The notes beneath the pieces were generated by a model. That model was not told where the DNA came from. It saw nothing but the letters and a program-made list of their open reading frames with translations, and made no database searches. Positions 51,930 through 60,852 of a DNA stretch of 64,000 nucleotides are shown here, piece after piece; position 1 is the first letter of the stretch; every line of letters starts with the position of its first letter. Origin of the DNA: Chryseobacterium gallinarum (GTDB taxonomy: Bacteria > Bacteroidota > Bacteroidia > Flavobacteriales > Weeksellaceae); assembly GCF_001021975.1 (NCBI RefSeq), contig NZ_CP009928.1:1860001-1924000 (forward strand). Reading direction: 5' to 3'. A program made the translations under genes and the position numbers.

Positions 51930-53294
51930 TTAATAATGACATTTACCACACTCAAGACCTCCAATTGCATCTACAGTGATTTTACCTCCATCTTGTGGAT
52001 ATTGTTTTTTCAACTTGTCATGTAGATTCTTGAAGTACTCTTTATTATAACCGTTGTTCATATCAACCTCAGTAGTTCTGTGGCACTCGATACACCATCC
52101 CATAGTAAAGTCGTTAGCCATCTGAACAACATTCATTGTATCAATTTTTCCGTGACAAGCTTTACATACAACATCAATTTTGTTGTTAGGGTTCTTTTTG
52201 TTGAAAGAATTGATGATTGCCTGTTCACCAGCAATTACGTGCTGAGAGTGGTTGAAGTAAACGAAGTCCGGCATGTTGTGGATTCTTGTCCATTCAACCG
52301 GTTGTGTTTTTCCTGTGTACTGTTGTTTTGCAGGATCCCAACCTGTTGCCGCGTAGATCTTCTGGATTTCTCCGTCATAGAAAGCCTTATCTTTTCCAGG
52401 TTCCATGTAATGATCCGCGTTGTATTCAGAAATTGTTCTGTGACAGTTCATACAAACGTTCATAGAAGGGATTTCAGATACTTTTCCGTATTTGGCACTG
52501 GAGTGGCAAAGCTGACAGTCAATCTTTTGTTCTCCAGCATGGATTTTGTGAGAGAAGTAGATAGGTTGTTCTGGTTTGTACCCTTTGTATACCCCGATCC
52601 ACATTAACCAGTTCCATACTCCGTAAGCCGCTAAAACAGCAAGAATTGCCAATAATGCTTTACCTACATAGTGGAATTTCTCATACATTTCCTTGAATGA
52701 GCGAACTCTTGTTTCATTAAGACCCGCTAATTCTTCAGACTGACCCAGTGTTACCAGCTGTCTTAGTTTGACTAAGATCCAGACTAACAATCCTGCGATC
52801 GCTAAAAGTGAAATGATTACAATGTTTGTAGTAGTTTTGTCTGCAGGAGCTGCAGTAGTAGAACCGGCATCAGCAGTAGCTTTCGCATCATCCTTCTTTG
52901 GTTCCGGCTCTGGCGGATTAGTTGTGAATGCTAAAATGTCGTCAATATCCTTCTCGGTAAGATTAGGAAACTGCAACATTTCAGTTTTATTATACTTTTC
53001 GAAAATTTCATTGGCGTATTTGTCTCCTGAAGCTCTAAGAGCTTTGTTGTCTTTGATCCACTTGTGAAGCCAATCCCTGTCTACACCACCTTCTGTCTTT
53101 ACACGTTCCACAACCCCTTTCAAAGGAGGTCCTATCACTTGTTTATCCAGCGCGTGACATGCAGTACAATTCGCTTTGAAAAGTTTCTCTCCGTTTTTAG
53201 GATCGCCGTCTTGCCCGTAAAATGAAGCACTGGTTGATAGCAATAAGCCTATTGCGATCAACGTTTTTTTATAATGCTTTCTCCAACTAATCAT
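51930..53294 (-). CDS. actA: Alternative complex III multihaem cytochrome ActA with extra N-terminal cytochrome c domain
   Basis: A 454-aa cytochrome with a signal peptide (IAIGLLLSTSASFYGQ). A first class I-like cytochrome c domain (about 30-120) has CTACHA, and a likely Met ligand follows in KTEMLQFPNLTEKDIDDILAF. A linker and TM segment (about 155-175) lead to a second membrane segment and the multihaem domain with CQLCHS, CMNCHR, CKACHG, CIECHR and a C-terminal CGKCHY. Six CxxCH motifs are counted in all. The five in the second part form the typical ActA set, and the extra N-terminal domain may act as a fused electron acceptor (inference). First gene of the act operon. Confidence 0.94.
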   Translation of the reverse strand: MISWRKHYKKTLIAIGLLLSTSASFYGQDGDPKNGEKLFKANCTACHALDKQVIGPPLKGVVERVKTEGGVDRDWLHKWIKDNKALRASGDKYANEIFEKYNKTEMLQFPNLTEKDIDDILAFTTNPPEPEPKKDDAKATADAGSTTAAPADKTTTNIVIISLLAIAGLLVWILVKLRQLVTLGQSEELAGLNETRVRSFKEMYEKFHYVGKALLAILAVLAAYGVWNWLMWIGVYKGYKPEQPIYFSHKIHAGEQKIDCQLCHSSAKYGKVSEIPSMNVCMNCHRTISEYNADHYMEPGKDKAFYDGEIQKIYAATGWDPAKQQYTGKTQPVEWTRIHNMPDFVYFNHSQHVIAGEQAIINSFNKKNPNNKIDVVCKACHGKIDTMNVVQMANDFTMGWCIECHRTTEVDMNNGYNKEYFKNLHDKLKKQYPQDGGKITVDAIGGLECGKCHY

Positions 53295-53341
53295 TTAAAT
53301 TATCTTATGTTAGTAAATTATTGAACATTCAATCAATTCCG

Positions 53342-53349
53342 CAAAAATA
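53342..53349 (-). promoter_or_regulatory. Possible -7 element of the act operon
   Basis: The minus strand reads TATTTTTG, matching TAnnTTTG, 47 bases before the actA ATG. The expected TTTG 20 bases further upstream is absent. Confidence 0.35.
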
Positions 53350-53431
53350 ATATTTTTAACAGAAATTTAACGGCATATGCAAAAGGGAAAATATCATTTA
53401 CGTTTAATTTGTATTGATTCTAAATAACCTG

Positions 53432-53463
53432 TTTGGTATAGTTTTTTAATTTGTATAAATTTG
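53432..53463 (+). promoter_or_regulatory. Promoter of the SPOR-domain gene
   Basis: TTTG (53432-53435), a 20-base spacer and TAAATTTG (53456-53463) give an ideal Bacteroidota promoter. The -7 box ends 15 bases before the ATG at 53479. Confidence 0.75.
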
Positions 53464-53478
53464 CGGAAACAAGTTTAA

Positions 53479-54036
53479 ATGAGAAATTTGATCAAAATAT
53501 TTTCGATATTATCATTATTTGGGTTTTATAATATTGAAGCACAGCAGGTTGTTAAAAAAGATACGCTTTCAGGAACAGAGCTTGTCATGACAATGGATTC
53601 AAAAATTAATGCTGCTTTGGAAGGAATTGAAGGAAAATGTTCTAAAGTTGTCACCAATAATTCCGGCAGAGATTTCAGCAATAACGATAATACTATTTCC
53701 ACAGGCGGGGTGACGAAACCTGCCAAAATATATGTGCCGAGCAGGGAACTTACCAATGCCGAAATTTGCAAAAAAAATCCTAGAATTTTAGGGTATAAAA
53801 TTCAAATTACAACTGTAAAAAGTAATGAAGAAGCCAATGAAGTGAAATCTTATTTTAGAAAAAGATTCCCTAATCTGAAAGTAGAAACAGACGCTTCTTT
53901 GCGTCCTAATTATAAGATCTTGGCAGGAAGCTATTTTACCAAGCAAAGTGCTGCAGCCGACCTTTCCAGGATCAAAGAATATTTCAAATCTGCTGTTGCA
54001 GTACAGTATAGAATTTTCTGTGCTGAAGCTAAATAA
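53479..54036 (+). CDS. Exported SPOR-domain protein
   Basis: A 185-aa protein with a signal peptide (KIFSILSLFGFYNIEAQ), a polar middle (30-100) and a C-terminal SPOR domain (about 105-182). The domain shows GYKIQITTVKSNEEANEVKS, FPNLKVETDASLRPNYKILAGSYFTK and the second helix/strand AVAVQYRIFCAE. SPOR domains bind glycan strands lacking peptide stems, often at division sites. It is divergent from the act operon. Confidence 0.88.
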   Translation: MRNLIKIFSILSLFGFYNIEAQQVVKKDTLSGTELVMTMDSKINAALEGIEGKCSKVVTNNSGRDFSNNDNTISTGGVTKPAKIYVPSRELTNAEICKKNPRILGYKIQITTVKSNEEANEVKSYFRKRFPNLKVETDASLRPNYKILAGSYFTKQSAAADLSRIKEYFKSAVAVQYRIFCAEAK

Positions 54037-54056
54037 GATTCTTTTATCAAAAAAAT

Positions 54057-54095
54057 AAATAAAAAGCTGGGAACTACTTTCTCAGCTTTTTTTAT
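54057..54095. terminator. Bidirectional terminator between the SPOR gene and the membrane protein gene
   Basis: An inverted repeat (aaaaagctggga / tctcagcttttttt) lies between two convergent stops at 54036 and 54092, with A- and T-runs on each side. Confidence 0.7.
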
Positions 54096-55369
54096 TGGTA
54101 ATAGGTTTCCATAAACCAGAAGAACTCCGACATTCTGAAACCATTGTTGAAGAACAGGTATATGAATAGCAGGCTTATCGTTAAAGTCAGGAGTGACATG
54201 ATTTTGGGTGATGTTTTGTAGGCATAAAAAAGCCATCCCATCATCAATGGATAAATAAAAACAAAGTGACCGCCATAGATGTACGAAGTATGCAAACCAA
54301 ATCGCATAATGCAGTGGATGATAATATCCATGAAAAAAGAAATCATAATAACCTGTACCCACTTGTTTTTGAAATTTTTGAGATAACTCCATGAGATCAG
54401 GATCAATAGTATGACAATAAACAGGTAAGAAAATGCCGAGGAATACAGATCCATATAAAGACCTTTGTAGGCAAAACCTTTCATGTTGTGTTTGTCTGTC
54501 ATAATAAACCCTGGAAATAAAATGTTTCCTCCGAAAAAGAAAGACATAATCATATCCCATGTCGGCATGGTTTGCACATTGGAGAACTTTTCATACTGCT
54601 GGTTGGTTTTCGAAAAGATGTTTTCGTATTTAAAATCAATCCTGTTCAGATACAGTAATACATAGCAAACCGTTGCAATAAATACCCTGATAACAGCATT
54701 GCCTGATCTTTTCCAATTCTTAAAAAGCCCTTTTTCAAAAAGTACCGGGATGAAAACTTTTACAAAGTTGGTTATAGTAAGCCCTCCAATGGTAATTGCA
54801 GCCAGTGACAGGGCAGTTGCAGGTGTCTTTTCTTCTTTTCTGAGCTTTATGGCTGCATAATAATTGTATAAAGTCAGCAAAAACAGAGTGTAGGTGAAGT
54901 TTTCCGGGGTAAAGGACAAAATAATATTGGTTGAAAAAATACCAAAGAATAAGATAATAAGAACGCTTACCCTTTGAGGAAGGCGGATGATATTTTTTAA
55001 ATATTTAAAAACCTGTACCATAGTAAGGCTAATCATAAGATTGCTGAGCCACGCCAGGGTTAATCTGAAGGTAACATCCGTTTTCCCATCTGAAATGAAC
55101 AGGGCAAATTCCCGGATCCAGTTGAAAAAATAATAGGAGAGAGGATGTCTTTCAAAGCTTCCTCCTGTCATAAGAATAGATTTGTTGTCAAAGCTGAAAT
55201 AAGCATCCCATGGAATTCTGCTGTCAAATATAATTCTGTAATGAAAGGCAATATAAGAGCCTAAAATTCCATAACAGGTTATAAAAAACAGGAAAACAGC
55301 CAGCTCGGAATAAGTGGAAGGGAAAATCAGTTTAAAAAAATTAATGATTTTTGTTTTGATAAAAGGCAC
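54092..55369 (-). CDS. Polytopic membrane protein, possible GT-C type glycosyltransferase
   Basis: A protein of about 425 aa with roughly ten hydrophobic segments. Features that hint at a glycosyltransferase of the GT-C membrane type are an early extracytoplasmic loop with acidic residues (FDSRIPWDAYFSFDNKSILM) and SFERHPLSYYFFNWIREFA, but no family motif is certain. The start is uncertain: an upstream TTG at 55411 would lie inside the terminator of the preceding gene. The GTG at 55369, right after that hairpin, is therefore preferred. Monocistronic. Function unknown. Confidence 0.65.
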   Translation of the reverse strand: MPFIKTKIINFFKLIFPSTYSELAVFLFFITCYGILGSYIAFHYRIIFDSRIPWDAYFSFDNKSILMTGGSFERHPLSYYFFNWIREFALFISDGKTDVTFRLTLAWLSNLMISLTMVQVFKYLKNIIRLPQRVSVLIILFFGIFSTNIILSFTPENFTYTLFLLTLYNYYAAIKLRKEEKTPATALSLAAITIGGLTITNFVKVFIPVLFEKGLFKNWKRSGNAVIRVFIATVCYVLLYLNRIDFKYENIFSKTNQQYEKFSNVQTMPTWDMIMSFFFGGNILFPGFIMTDKHNMKGFAYKGLYMDLYSSAFSYLFIVILLILISWSYLKNFKNKWVQVIMISFFMDIIIHCIMRFGLHTSYIYGGHFVFIYPLMMGWLFYAYKTSPKIMSLLTLTISLLFIYLFFNNGFRMSEFFWFMETYYQ

Positions 55370-55389
55370 TGGTTGTATTTTTTTGCAAA

Positions 55390-55425
55390 AGTAAAACAAA
55401 AAAACCACCAAAACTGGTGGTTATG
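55390..55425 (-). terminator. Terminator after the Asp-box T9SS gene
   Basis: On the minus strand aaccacca-gttt-tggtggtt is followed by a T run. It lies about 20 bases after the stop at 55444 and just before the next gene, and argues against a start codon at 55411. Confidence 0.8.
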
Positions 55426-55443
55426 AAGATTGTATTAACGTTG

Positions 55444-56769
55444 TTATTGTTTTATTACTTTTTCTGTTGTAGAAGTTCCGTCTGAGAAGTCTGCCTTTAG
55501 CAGATAGGTACCTTTTGGAAGTGAGGAAATATCTGCATTTCCGGAATCGTTCGTAGTAACGGTTTTGCCAGACATATCAAGAACTGAGGTCTTCTTTATT
55601 TTTTTATCAGTTCTAATGGTAATTTCACCTTTTGTAGGGTTAGGATAAATGGAAATAGCATGTTTTATCATGTTTTTAACTTCGCCTGTAGAAAGTGTCT
55701 GAAGAGATTTGAACATTCCTCCAACCGTTGCAGAAGTACTAAATCCTCCAGAGTAACAGGTGTTTGCGTCGGAACATCTTACGCCCAGGTGTTGTACACC
55801 TGTATCAAGGGCTGTCCATGTAACTCCGTTGTTGGTGCTTTTCCAGGAACCGCCGGCGGTAGCATCTGAACTTGTAGCGACAAGAATATTGGTACCCGGA
55901 ATATAAGTTATGTCATTGATTTTGTTAGCTGCTGTGATTCCTGTAAAAGTTACGGGAGCCCAGTTTGCACCTCCGTCAGTTGTGGTATAAAGATTTAAGG
56001 TGGTTGTGGTTCTTTTCAGAATGATTCCTGTGTTGGCATCACTCCAGGCCATATCTCCGCTTTCTGCGCTTCCGCCAAAGTCGCTGATGAGTGTGTTGGT
56101 TGCCAGTACGGTCCACGTCTGACCCTTATCTGTTGATTTATAGATTCTGCCTTGGTCTGTATAGAAAAAAATATTATTTCCCACCGCATAATATCCGTTG
56201 TTATATCCATATTCATCAACTAATGGGTCCGGAAGGTTAGCAGCAGGAACCCTTGTCCAGGTAGTGCCTCCATTAGACGTTGTGTAAATTTCGAATTCTC
56301 CGTTTTCCGGATCTCCTCCGACAATGCCATTGTTGGCATCGAAGAAATGAACATAGTTGGTCCAGGATTCACCGGGGGTGTTCAACATTTTTTGGTTCAC
56401 CCAGGTTACTCCTCCATCACTGGTTTTCCAGACCCCTCCGATCCCGGTGCTGTTATTGAATGCTCCTACCCAGGCTGTGGTAGCACTTACTCCTGAAATG
56501 TTGGTAATTCTTAAAGCAGGATTACCGATATTAATGGTTCCTGCCGTCCATGTGGTACCACCATTAGAGGTTTTTGTAAACTCCTGTACATTGGTGGTTG
56601 TGCTTATTCCATCAAGGGCAAATGCCCAAACGGTATTGGCGTCATATACTTCGAGTCCGCTAATTCCTCTTGATGGAGCCGCAAACCCGGAGTTTTGAGT
56701 GCCCCAATACTGGGAAAATGCTGATGAGCCTATAAATAAGGCAGTAATAGAGAGTAGAATTCTTTTCAT
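55444..56769 (-). CDS. T9SS-exported Asp-box (BNR-like) beta-propeller protein
   Basis: A 441-aa exported protein (signal MKRILLSITALFIGSSAFSQ). The main domain has at least five Asp-box motifs of the form S/T-x-D/N-x-G-x-x-W (TSNGGTTWT, TSDGGVTWV, STDKGQTWT, TTDGGANWA, STNNGVTWT), as in YCF48/sialidase-like propellers. The last 75 residues are a type A T9SS sorting domain (SIYPNPTKGEITIRT, SVLDMSGKTVTT, ISSLPKGTYLLKA, TEKVIKQ). It is therefore delivered to the cell surface by T9SS. Asp boxes alone do not prove an enzyme, and no catalytic set for sialidases is seen. Monocistronic. Confidence 0.88.
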   Translation of the reverse strand: MKRILLSITALFIGSSAFSQYWGTQNSGFAAPSRGISGLEVYDANTVWAFALDGISTTTNVQEFTKTSNGGTTWTAGTINIGNPALRITNISGVSATTAWVGAFNNSTGIGGVWKTSDGGVTWVNQKMLNTPGESWTNYVHFFDANNGIVGGDPENGEFEIYTTSNGGTTWTRVPAANLPDPLVDEYGYNNGYYAVGNNIFFYTDQGRIYKSTDKGQTWTVLATNTLISDFGGSAESGDMAWSDANTGIILKRTTTTLNLYTTTDGGANWAPVTFTGITAANKINDITYIPGTNILVATSSDATAGGSWKSTNNGVTWTALDTGVQHLGVRCSDANTCYSGGFSTSATVGGMFKSLQTLSTGEVKNMIKHAISIYPNPTKGEITIRTDKKIKKTSVLDMSGKTVTTNDSGNADISSLPKGTYLLKADFSDGTSTTEKVIKQ

Positions 56770-56850
56770 GTTTTAGATTTTTGCTAATTTAATAAAAATA
56801 AAAATACGGTAACAAGAATTCAATAAATTGATTGATAAAATATATTTTTA

Positions 56851-58392
56851 TCAGGAACTGCAGGAAAGAGTAGAACATCCGCTAATGCCATTGTAGCCGG
56901 TTGGCCTTTTGGTGGAAAATTCAGGATATAGCTCTTCATAAGGATTTTCCAATGCTTTCGTTAACTTTTCCAGCATTTCTGTGCTGCCCTGGCTAATCTC
57001 TTCAATACATTCATAAAGCAGGTAATTCCTGAGAATGAATTTGGGATTTGCTTTTCTCATTATCATCAGGGAATCTTCTTTTGAAATTACATTTAAACTT
57101 ATTCTGTTTTGATAGGATGTAAAAAAGTTTTCAAGTTTTCTTTGCTTTTCCTGATCCCATGGAAGGTAAGAAAGCTGCTTAAAGTATTCCGGGCTATGAG
57201 TATTATCAGATAACTTTTCCAGTTCATTGAAGAACAGGGTATAATCCAGCTGTAGCTCCTGCATTAAAGCCTGCCAGTTGGTAAAGAATTCTTCGTCATC
57301 TTCTCGAAGCTGGTCAAATCCGAATTTCTGGCAAAGCATTTTATCATGGTTTTCCCAGAAATAGGAGCCAAAATGATTCAAAGTATCTTCCAGGAATTTT
57401 TCATCTTTAATTAAAGGGTGAAGGGCATTGGCCAGCTGCCAGAGATTCCATTGGGCTATCTGGCCTTGTTTCCCGAAGGCATATCTTCTACCGGGAAGAT
57501 CTGTGGTATTAGGAGTAAAATTCAGATCATACTCATCCATCATTGAATAGGGCCCATAATCAATAGTAAGCCCTAAAACAGACATATTGTCTGTGTTCAT
57601 TACTCCATGTACAAATCCTACTCTGAACCACTCGATAATGAGATTGGCGGTACGTATACAGATACTTTCGAAAAAATCTTTATATTTCTGTTGATCAGTC
57701 GAAGTGATCTCGGGATAGTAATTTTCAATAGTAAAGTCGGCAAGTTCTTGTAGGGTTTTATATTCTCTCTGGGCAGACATAAGCTCGAAGTGTCCGAAAC
57801 GGAGAAAACTTTCGGCAGTCCTGATGACAACGGCTCCTTTTTCCAGTTGCGGATTTCCGTTATACATCATATCACGTACAACATCCTCTCCTGTAAATGC
57901 AAGGCTTAATGCTCTTGTGGTAGGAACTCTCAGATGGTACATGGCTTCACTCATCAGATATTCCCTTACGGAAGACCTTAATACAGCTCTGCCGTCCGCA
58001 TGTCTTGAATAGGGGGTTGCACCTGCGCCTTTCCATTGTATTTCGGTTCTCTTTCCTGTATCATTAATGATTTCTCCCGCAAAAATAGCTCTTCCGTCTC
58101 CAAGCTGGCCTGCCCAGTTCCCGAATTGATGACCGGCATAAGCTGTTGCATAGGGTTGGATATTTTCAGGAAGATCATTTCCTACCAGGAAGCCCAGGTC
58201 TTTTTCTTCATATTTTCCTAATCCTATTTCTTCAGAAAGCGCTTCGTTAAAAGCAATTAATTGAGGATGATCAAATCCTGCAGGGTTGACGGTGGCAAAA
58301 ACTACTTTGGGAGTATTTCTTTGCATGGGATTATTGGAAAAATCTCCTGGGAATTTCCTTATGAAAGGTTGGTTGATGCGTTCGATATTCAT
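56851..58392 (-). CDS. selO: SelO-family protein adenylyltransferase (YdiU)
   Basis: A 513-aa pseudokinase-fold enzyme that transfers AMP to Ser, Thr or Tyr of proteins. Family segments: YAGHQFGNWAGQLGDGRAIF, KGAGATPYSRHADGRAVLRS, SVREYLMSEAMYHLRVPTTR, and the metal/active-site segments HGVMNTDNMSVLGLTIDYGP. The C-terminal tail ends in GCSTLSCSS; eukaryotic SelO has selenocysteine in the penultimate CUSS motif, and here Cys takes that place. Length is normal. It lies 75 bases downstream of PBP1A with a terminator between. Confidence 0.95.
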   Translation of the reverse strand: MNIERINQPFIRKFPGDFSNNPMQRNTPKVVFATVNPAGFDHPQLIAFNEALSEEIGLGKYEEKDLGFLVGNDLPENIQPYATAYAGHQFGNWAGQLGDGRAIFAGEIINDTGKRTEIQWKGAGATPYSRHADGRAVLRSSVREYLMSEAMYHLRVPTTRALSLAFTGEDVVRDMMYNGNPQLEKGAVVIRTAESFLRFGHFELMSAQREYKTLQELADFTIENYYPEITSTDQQKYKDFFESICIRTANLIIEWFRVGFVHGVMNTDNMSVLGLTIDYGPYSMMDEYDLNFTPNTTDLPGRRYAFGKQGQIAQWNLWQLANALHPLIKDEKFLEDTLNHFGSYFWENHDKMLCQKFGFDQLREDDEEFFTNWQALMQELQLDYTLFFNELEKLSDNTHSPEYFKQLSYLPWDQEKQRKLENFFTSYQNRISLNVISKEDSLMIMRKANPKFILRNYLLYECIEEISQGSTEMLEKLTKALENPYEELYPEFSTKRPTGYNGISGCSTLSCSS

Positions 58393-58410
58393 ACTTCAAA
58401 GGTATTAATA

Positions 58411-58447
58411 ATAAAAGAAAAGACCTTCCAGATTATTGAAAGGTCTT
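58411..58447 (-). terminator. Terminator after the PBP1A gene
   Basis: An 8-bp stem (aagacctt 58420-58427 / aaggtctt 58440-58447, 12-base loop) is followed on the minus strand by a T-rich tract. It lies 21 bases after the stop at 58468. Confidence 0.8.
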
Positions 58448-58467
58448 ATATATTGTTAAAAGAGAAT

Positions 58468-60846
58468 TTATTTATTGAAGTCTATCTCATCATTCGAGTG
58501 AAGATTTTCATTAATGTTTTCTTCTTTCTTTTCTACCGGTTTTTTAGGAGTAGGGTCTACCGGTCTTGGATTTTTAATCTCATCGATGGTCTGAAGGCTT
58601 CCGTCATCCCCATATCCTCCTCCAAGGCCTTTAAGGTTTGAACATCCGTCTTTCCAGTCAGAAGGTTTGGTAAACTTATCATCAGGTGTAATTCCTAAGC
58701 TCTTATCCGCCCAGACCTTCTTCATGAAGATGGCCCAGATTGGTAATGCCATTCTGGCTCCCTGTCCTTCACCTGTACCATAGAAGTGGGTTGCTCTATC
58801 TTCCCATCCAACCCATGCTCCGGTTGCTAATTTAGGAGTGATTCCCATAAACCATCCGTCAGAGTTATTTTGAGTGGTACCTGTTTTGGCAGCAATCTCT
58901 ACTGCTTTTGAAATTCCTCTTCTTCCCAGTTCACCGGAAGCGGTTCCGTATTGCGCAACACCTTTCATGAGTTCAATCATGGTGTAGGCATACATAGGGT
59001 TCATTACTTCTTTCGGCTCTACGTTTACTTCCTTGATGACTCTTCCGTTGGCGTCTTCAATTCTCCAGATCATTTCCGGTTTATTATAGTTACCATAGTT
59101 AGCAAAAGTACTGTAGGCTCCAAGCATCTCATAAATAGTGATATCTGATGAACCTAAGGCAATAGTGTTGTTTCTTGGAATATCTTCTGTGACACCAAGA
59201 TCTCTTGCAGTTTGAATAACAGCATCTACGCCCGTCATTTCAATAAGTCTTGCAGCAACAGGGTTTTGAGAGTGTGCCAATGCGTCTTTTAACGTAAGCA
59301 TTCCTCCTCTTCCCGGTACATGCCATCCTTTGTGATCGTAGGTCCCGTTGGAAACGGTTGAACAAGGTGTCATTCCCAGTTTCATAATGGCAGTTGCATA
59401 TACGAAAGGTTTGAAAGTAGATCCTACCTGTCTTTTACCTTGTTTGATATGATCGTATTGGAAGTGCTGCCAGTCGATACCACCTACCCATGCTTTGATC
59501 TCTCCGGTTCCCGGAACCATTGACATTAGTCCTGCCTGAGCAATTTGTTTATGGTATCTGATAGAGTCCCAAGGTGACATTTCAACCTCTTCCTCTCCGT
59601 TCCATGTAAATCTTGATGTTTTGATCGGTTTCTTGAATTCCATCATGATGGAGTCTTCAGGCATACCGTCAGCTTTCAGTAATTTGTAGCGGCCGGTCCT
59701 TTTCATGGCCTGAACCATTACATCATTAATCTGTTTGTCTGTAAGGTAATAGAAAGGTCTGTTTTTCCTGCCTCTCTGTTCCGCATCAAATCTTTTCTGG
59801 AGATCAGTTAAGTGCTCTTTGATTGCTTCTTCAGCATACTTTTGCATTTTAGAATCAAGGGTCACATATATTTTTAGTCCGTCTTTATAAAGATTCAGTT
59901 TCTTGCCTGTTTCTTTTTCGTTGGCCTCAAGATATTTGTCGATCTCTTTTCTCAGATAGAATTTATAGTATGCAGAATATCCGTCAGTAATACTTTTAAT
60001 AGGGTGGAAATCTACCTCAACAGGTGTATTGACTGCTTTTTCATAGGTTGCAGCATCAATATAGCCCGTTTTCTGCATCTGGTCCAATACTACATTTCTT
60101 CTTTCCTTTGCTTTTTCAGGATACCTGTAAGGATTGTTCTTTCTGGGATTTTCAAGCATTGCTACAAAAGTAGCAGCTTCAGGCAGCGTTAGCTCTGAAG
60201 TTTTTTTGTTAAAATACACTCTGGACGCCATTTCAATACCATTGGCATTGAAAAGGAAGTCGAATTTATTAAAATAAAGAGTGATGATTTCCTCTTTTGT
60301 ATATCTTTTTTCAAGGCTTACGGCCACTACCCATTCCTTAAGTTTTTGGAAACCTCTTTCAAGTTTGTTCTGAGAAGCATTTCCTGTGAAAAGAAGTTTG
60401 GCAAGCTGCTGGGTAATGGTGGAACCTCCACCACGTCCTCCACCGTATGCTATGGCTCTGGCAACGGAATATAAATCAATTCCTGAATGTTCTTTAAAGC
60501 GTTCGTCCTCTTTAGCCTGAAGAGCATAAATAAGATAGGGAGGAAGATCTTTATAAACTATAGGTTGTGTTTTTTCTTTTTCAAATTTACCTAAAGTAAC
60601 CCCGTCTGAAGAGATAATTTCAGAAGCGACAAAGATGTCCGGATTTTCAAGTTCCTTTACATCCGGCATTTCCCCAAGAAATCCTTGAGAAACAGCAAAG
60701 AAAAGTCCTGAAATTCCTAAAACTACTGCAATGAGTCCAATCCAAATAAATGAGACCCATTTTTTCCAAGAGGTATCTTTCTTTTTCTTGGGAGGCAGAG
60801 GAAACGTTTTCCCCTTACTTCCTGCATTTTTTTTGTTTTCTTCCAT
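58468..60846 (-). CDS. Class A penicillin-binding protein (PBP1A type)
   Basis: A 792-aa bifunctional peptidoglycan synthase. It has a short Lys-rich cytoplasmic head, a TM helix (WIGLIAVVLGISGLFFAVSQ) and the GT51 glycosyltransferase domain with EDERFKEHSGIDLYSVARA, GGSTITQQLAKLLF and LYFNKFDFLFNANGIEMA. The transpeptidase domain has the active serine in GSTFKPFVY (about residue 474), the second motif in LAHSQNPVAARL and KTGTTQNNSDGWFMG. It ends in a Pro/Lys/Glu-rich tail. It is the third gene of ricT-gldH-PBP1A, 6 bases after gldH. Confidence 0.96.
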   Translation of the reverse strand: MEENKKNAGSKGKTFPLPPKKKKDTSWKKWVSFIWIGLIAVVLGISGLFFAVSQGFLGEMPDVKELENPDIFVASEIISSDGVTLGKFEKEKTQPIVYKDLPPYLIYALQAKEDERFKEHSGIDLYSVARAIAYGGGRGGGSTITQQLAKLLFTGNASQNKLERGFQKLKEWVVAVSLEKRYTKEEIITLYFNKFDFLFNANGIEMASRVYFNKKTSELTLPEAATFVAMLENPRKNNPYRYPEKAKERRNVVLDQMQKTGYIDAATYEKAVNTPVEVDFHPIKSITDGYSAYYKFYLRKEIDKYLEANEKETGKKLNLYKDGLKIYVTLDSKMQKYAEEAIKEHLTDLQKRFDAEQRGRKNRPFYYLTDKQINDVMVQAMKRTGRYKLLKADGMPEDSIMMEFKKPIKTSRFTWNGEEEVEMSPWDSIRYHKQIAQAGLMSMVPGTGEIKAWVGGIDWQHFQYDHIKQGKRQVGSTFKPFVYATAIMKLGMTPCSTVSNGTYDHKGWHVPGRGGMLTLKDALAHSQNPVAARLIEMTGVDAVIQTARDLGVTEDIPRNNTIALGSSDITIYEMLGAYSTFANYGNYNKPEMIWRIEDANGRVIKEVNVEPKEVMNPMYAYTMIELMKGVAQYGTASGELGRRGISKAVEIAAKTGTTQNNSDGWFMGITPKLATGAWVGWEDRATHFYGTGEGQGARMALPIWAIFMKKVWADKSLGITPDDKFTKPSDWKDGCSNLKGLGGGYGDDGSLQTIDEIKNPRPVDPTPKKPVEKKEENINENLHSNDEIDFNK

Positions 60847-60852
60847 TTATGG

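Noticed and set aside
54092..55411. TTG start at 55411 for the membrane protein
   Set aside because: It falls inside the terminator hairpin of the upstream gene; the GTG at 55369 is more sensible.
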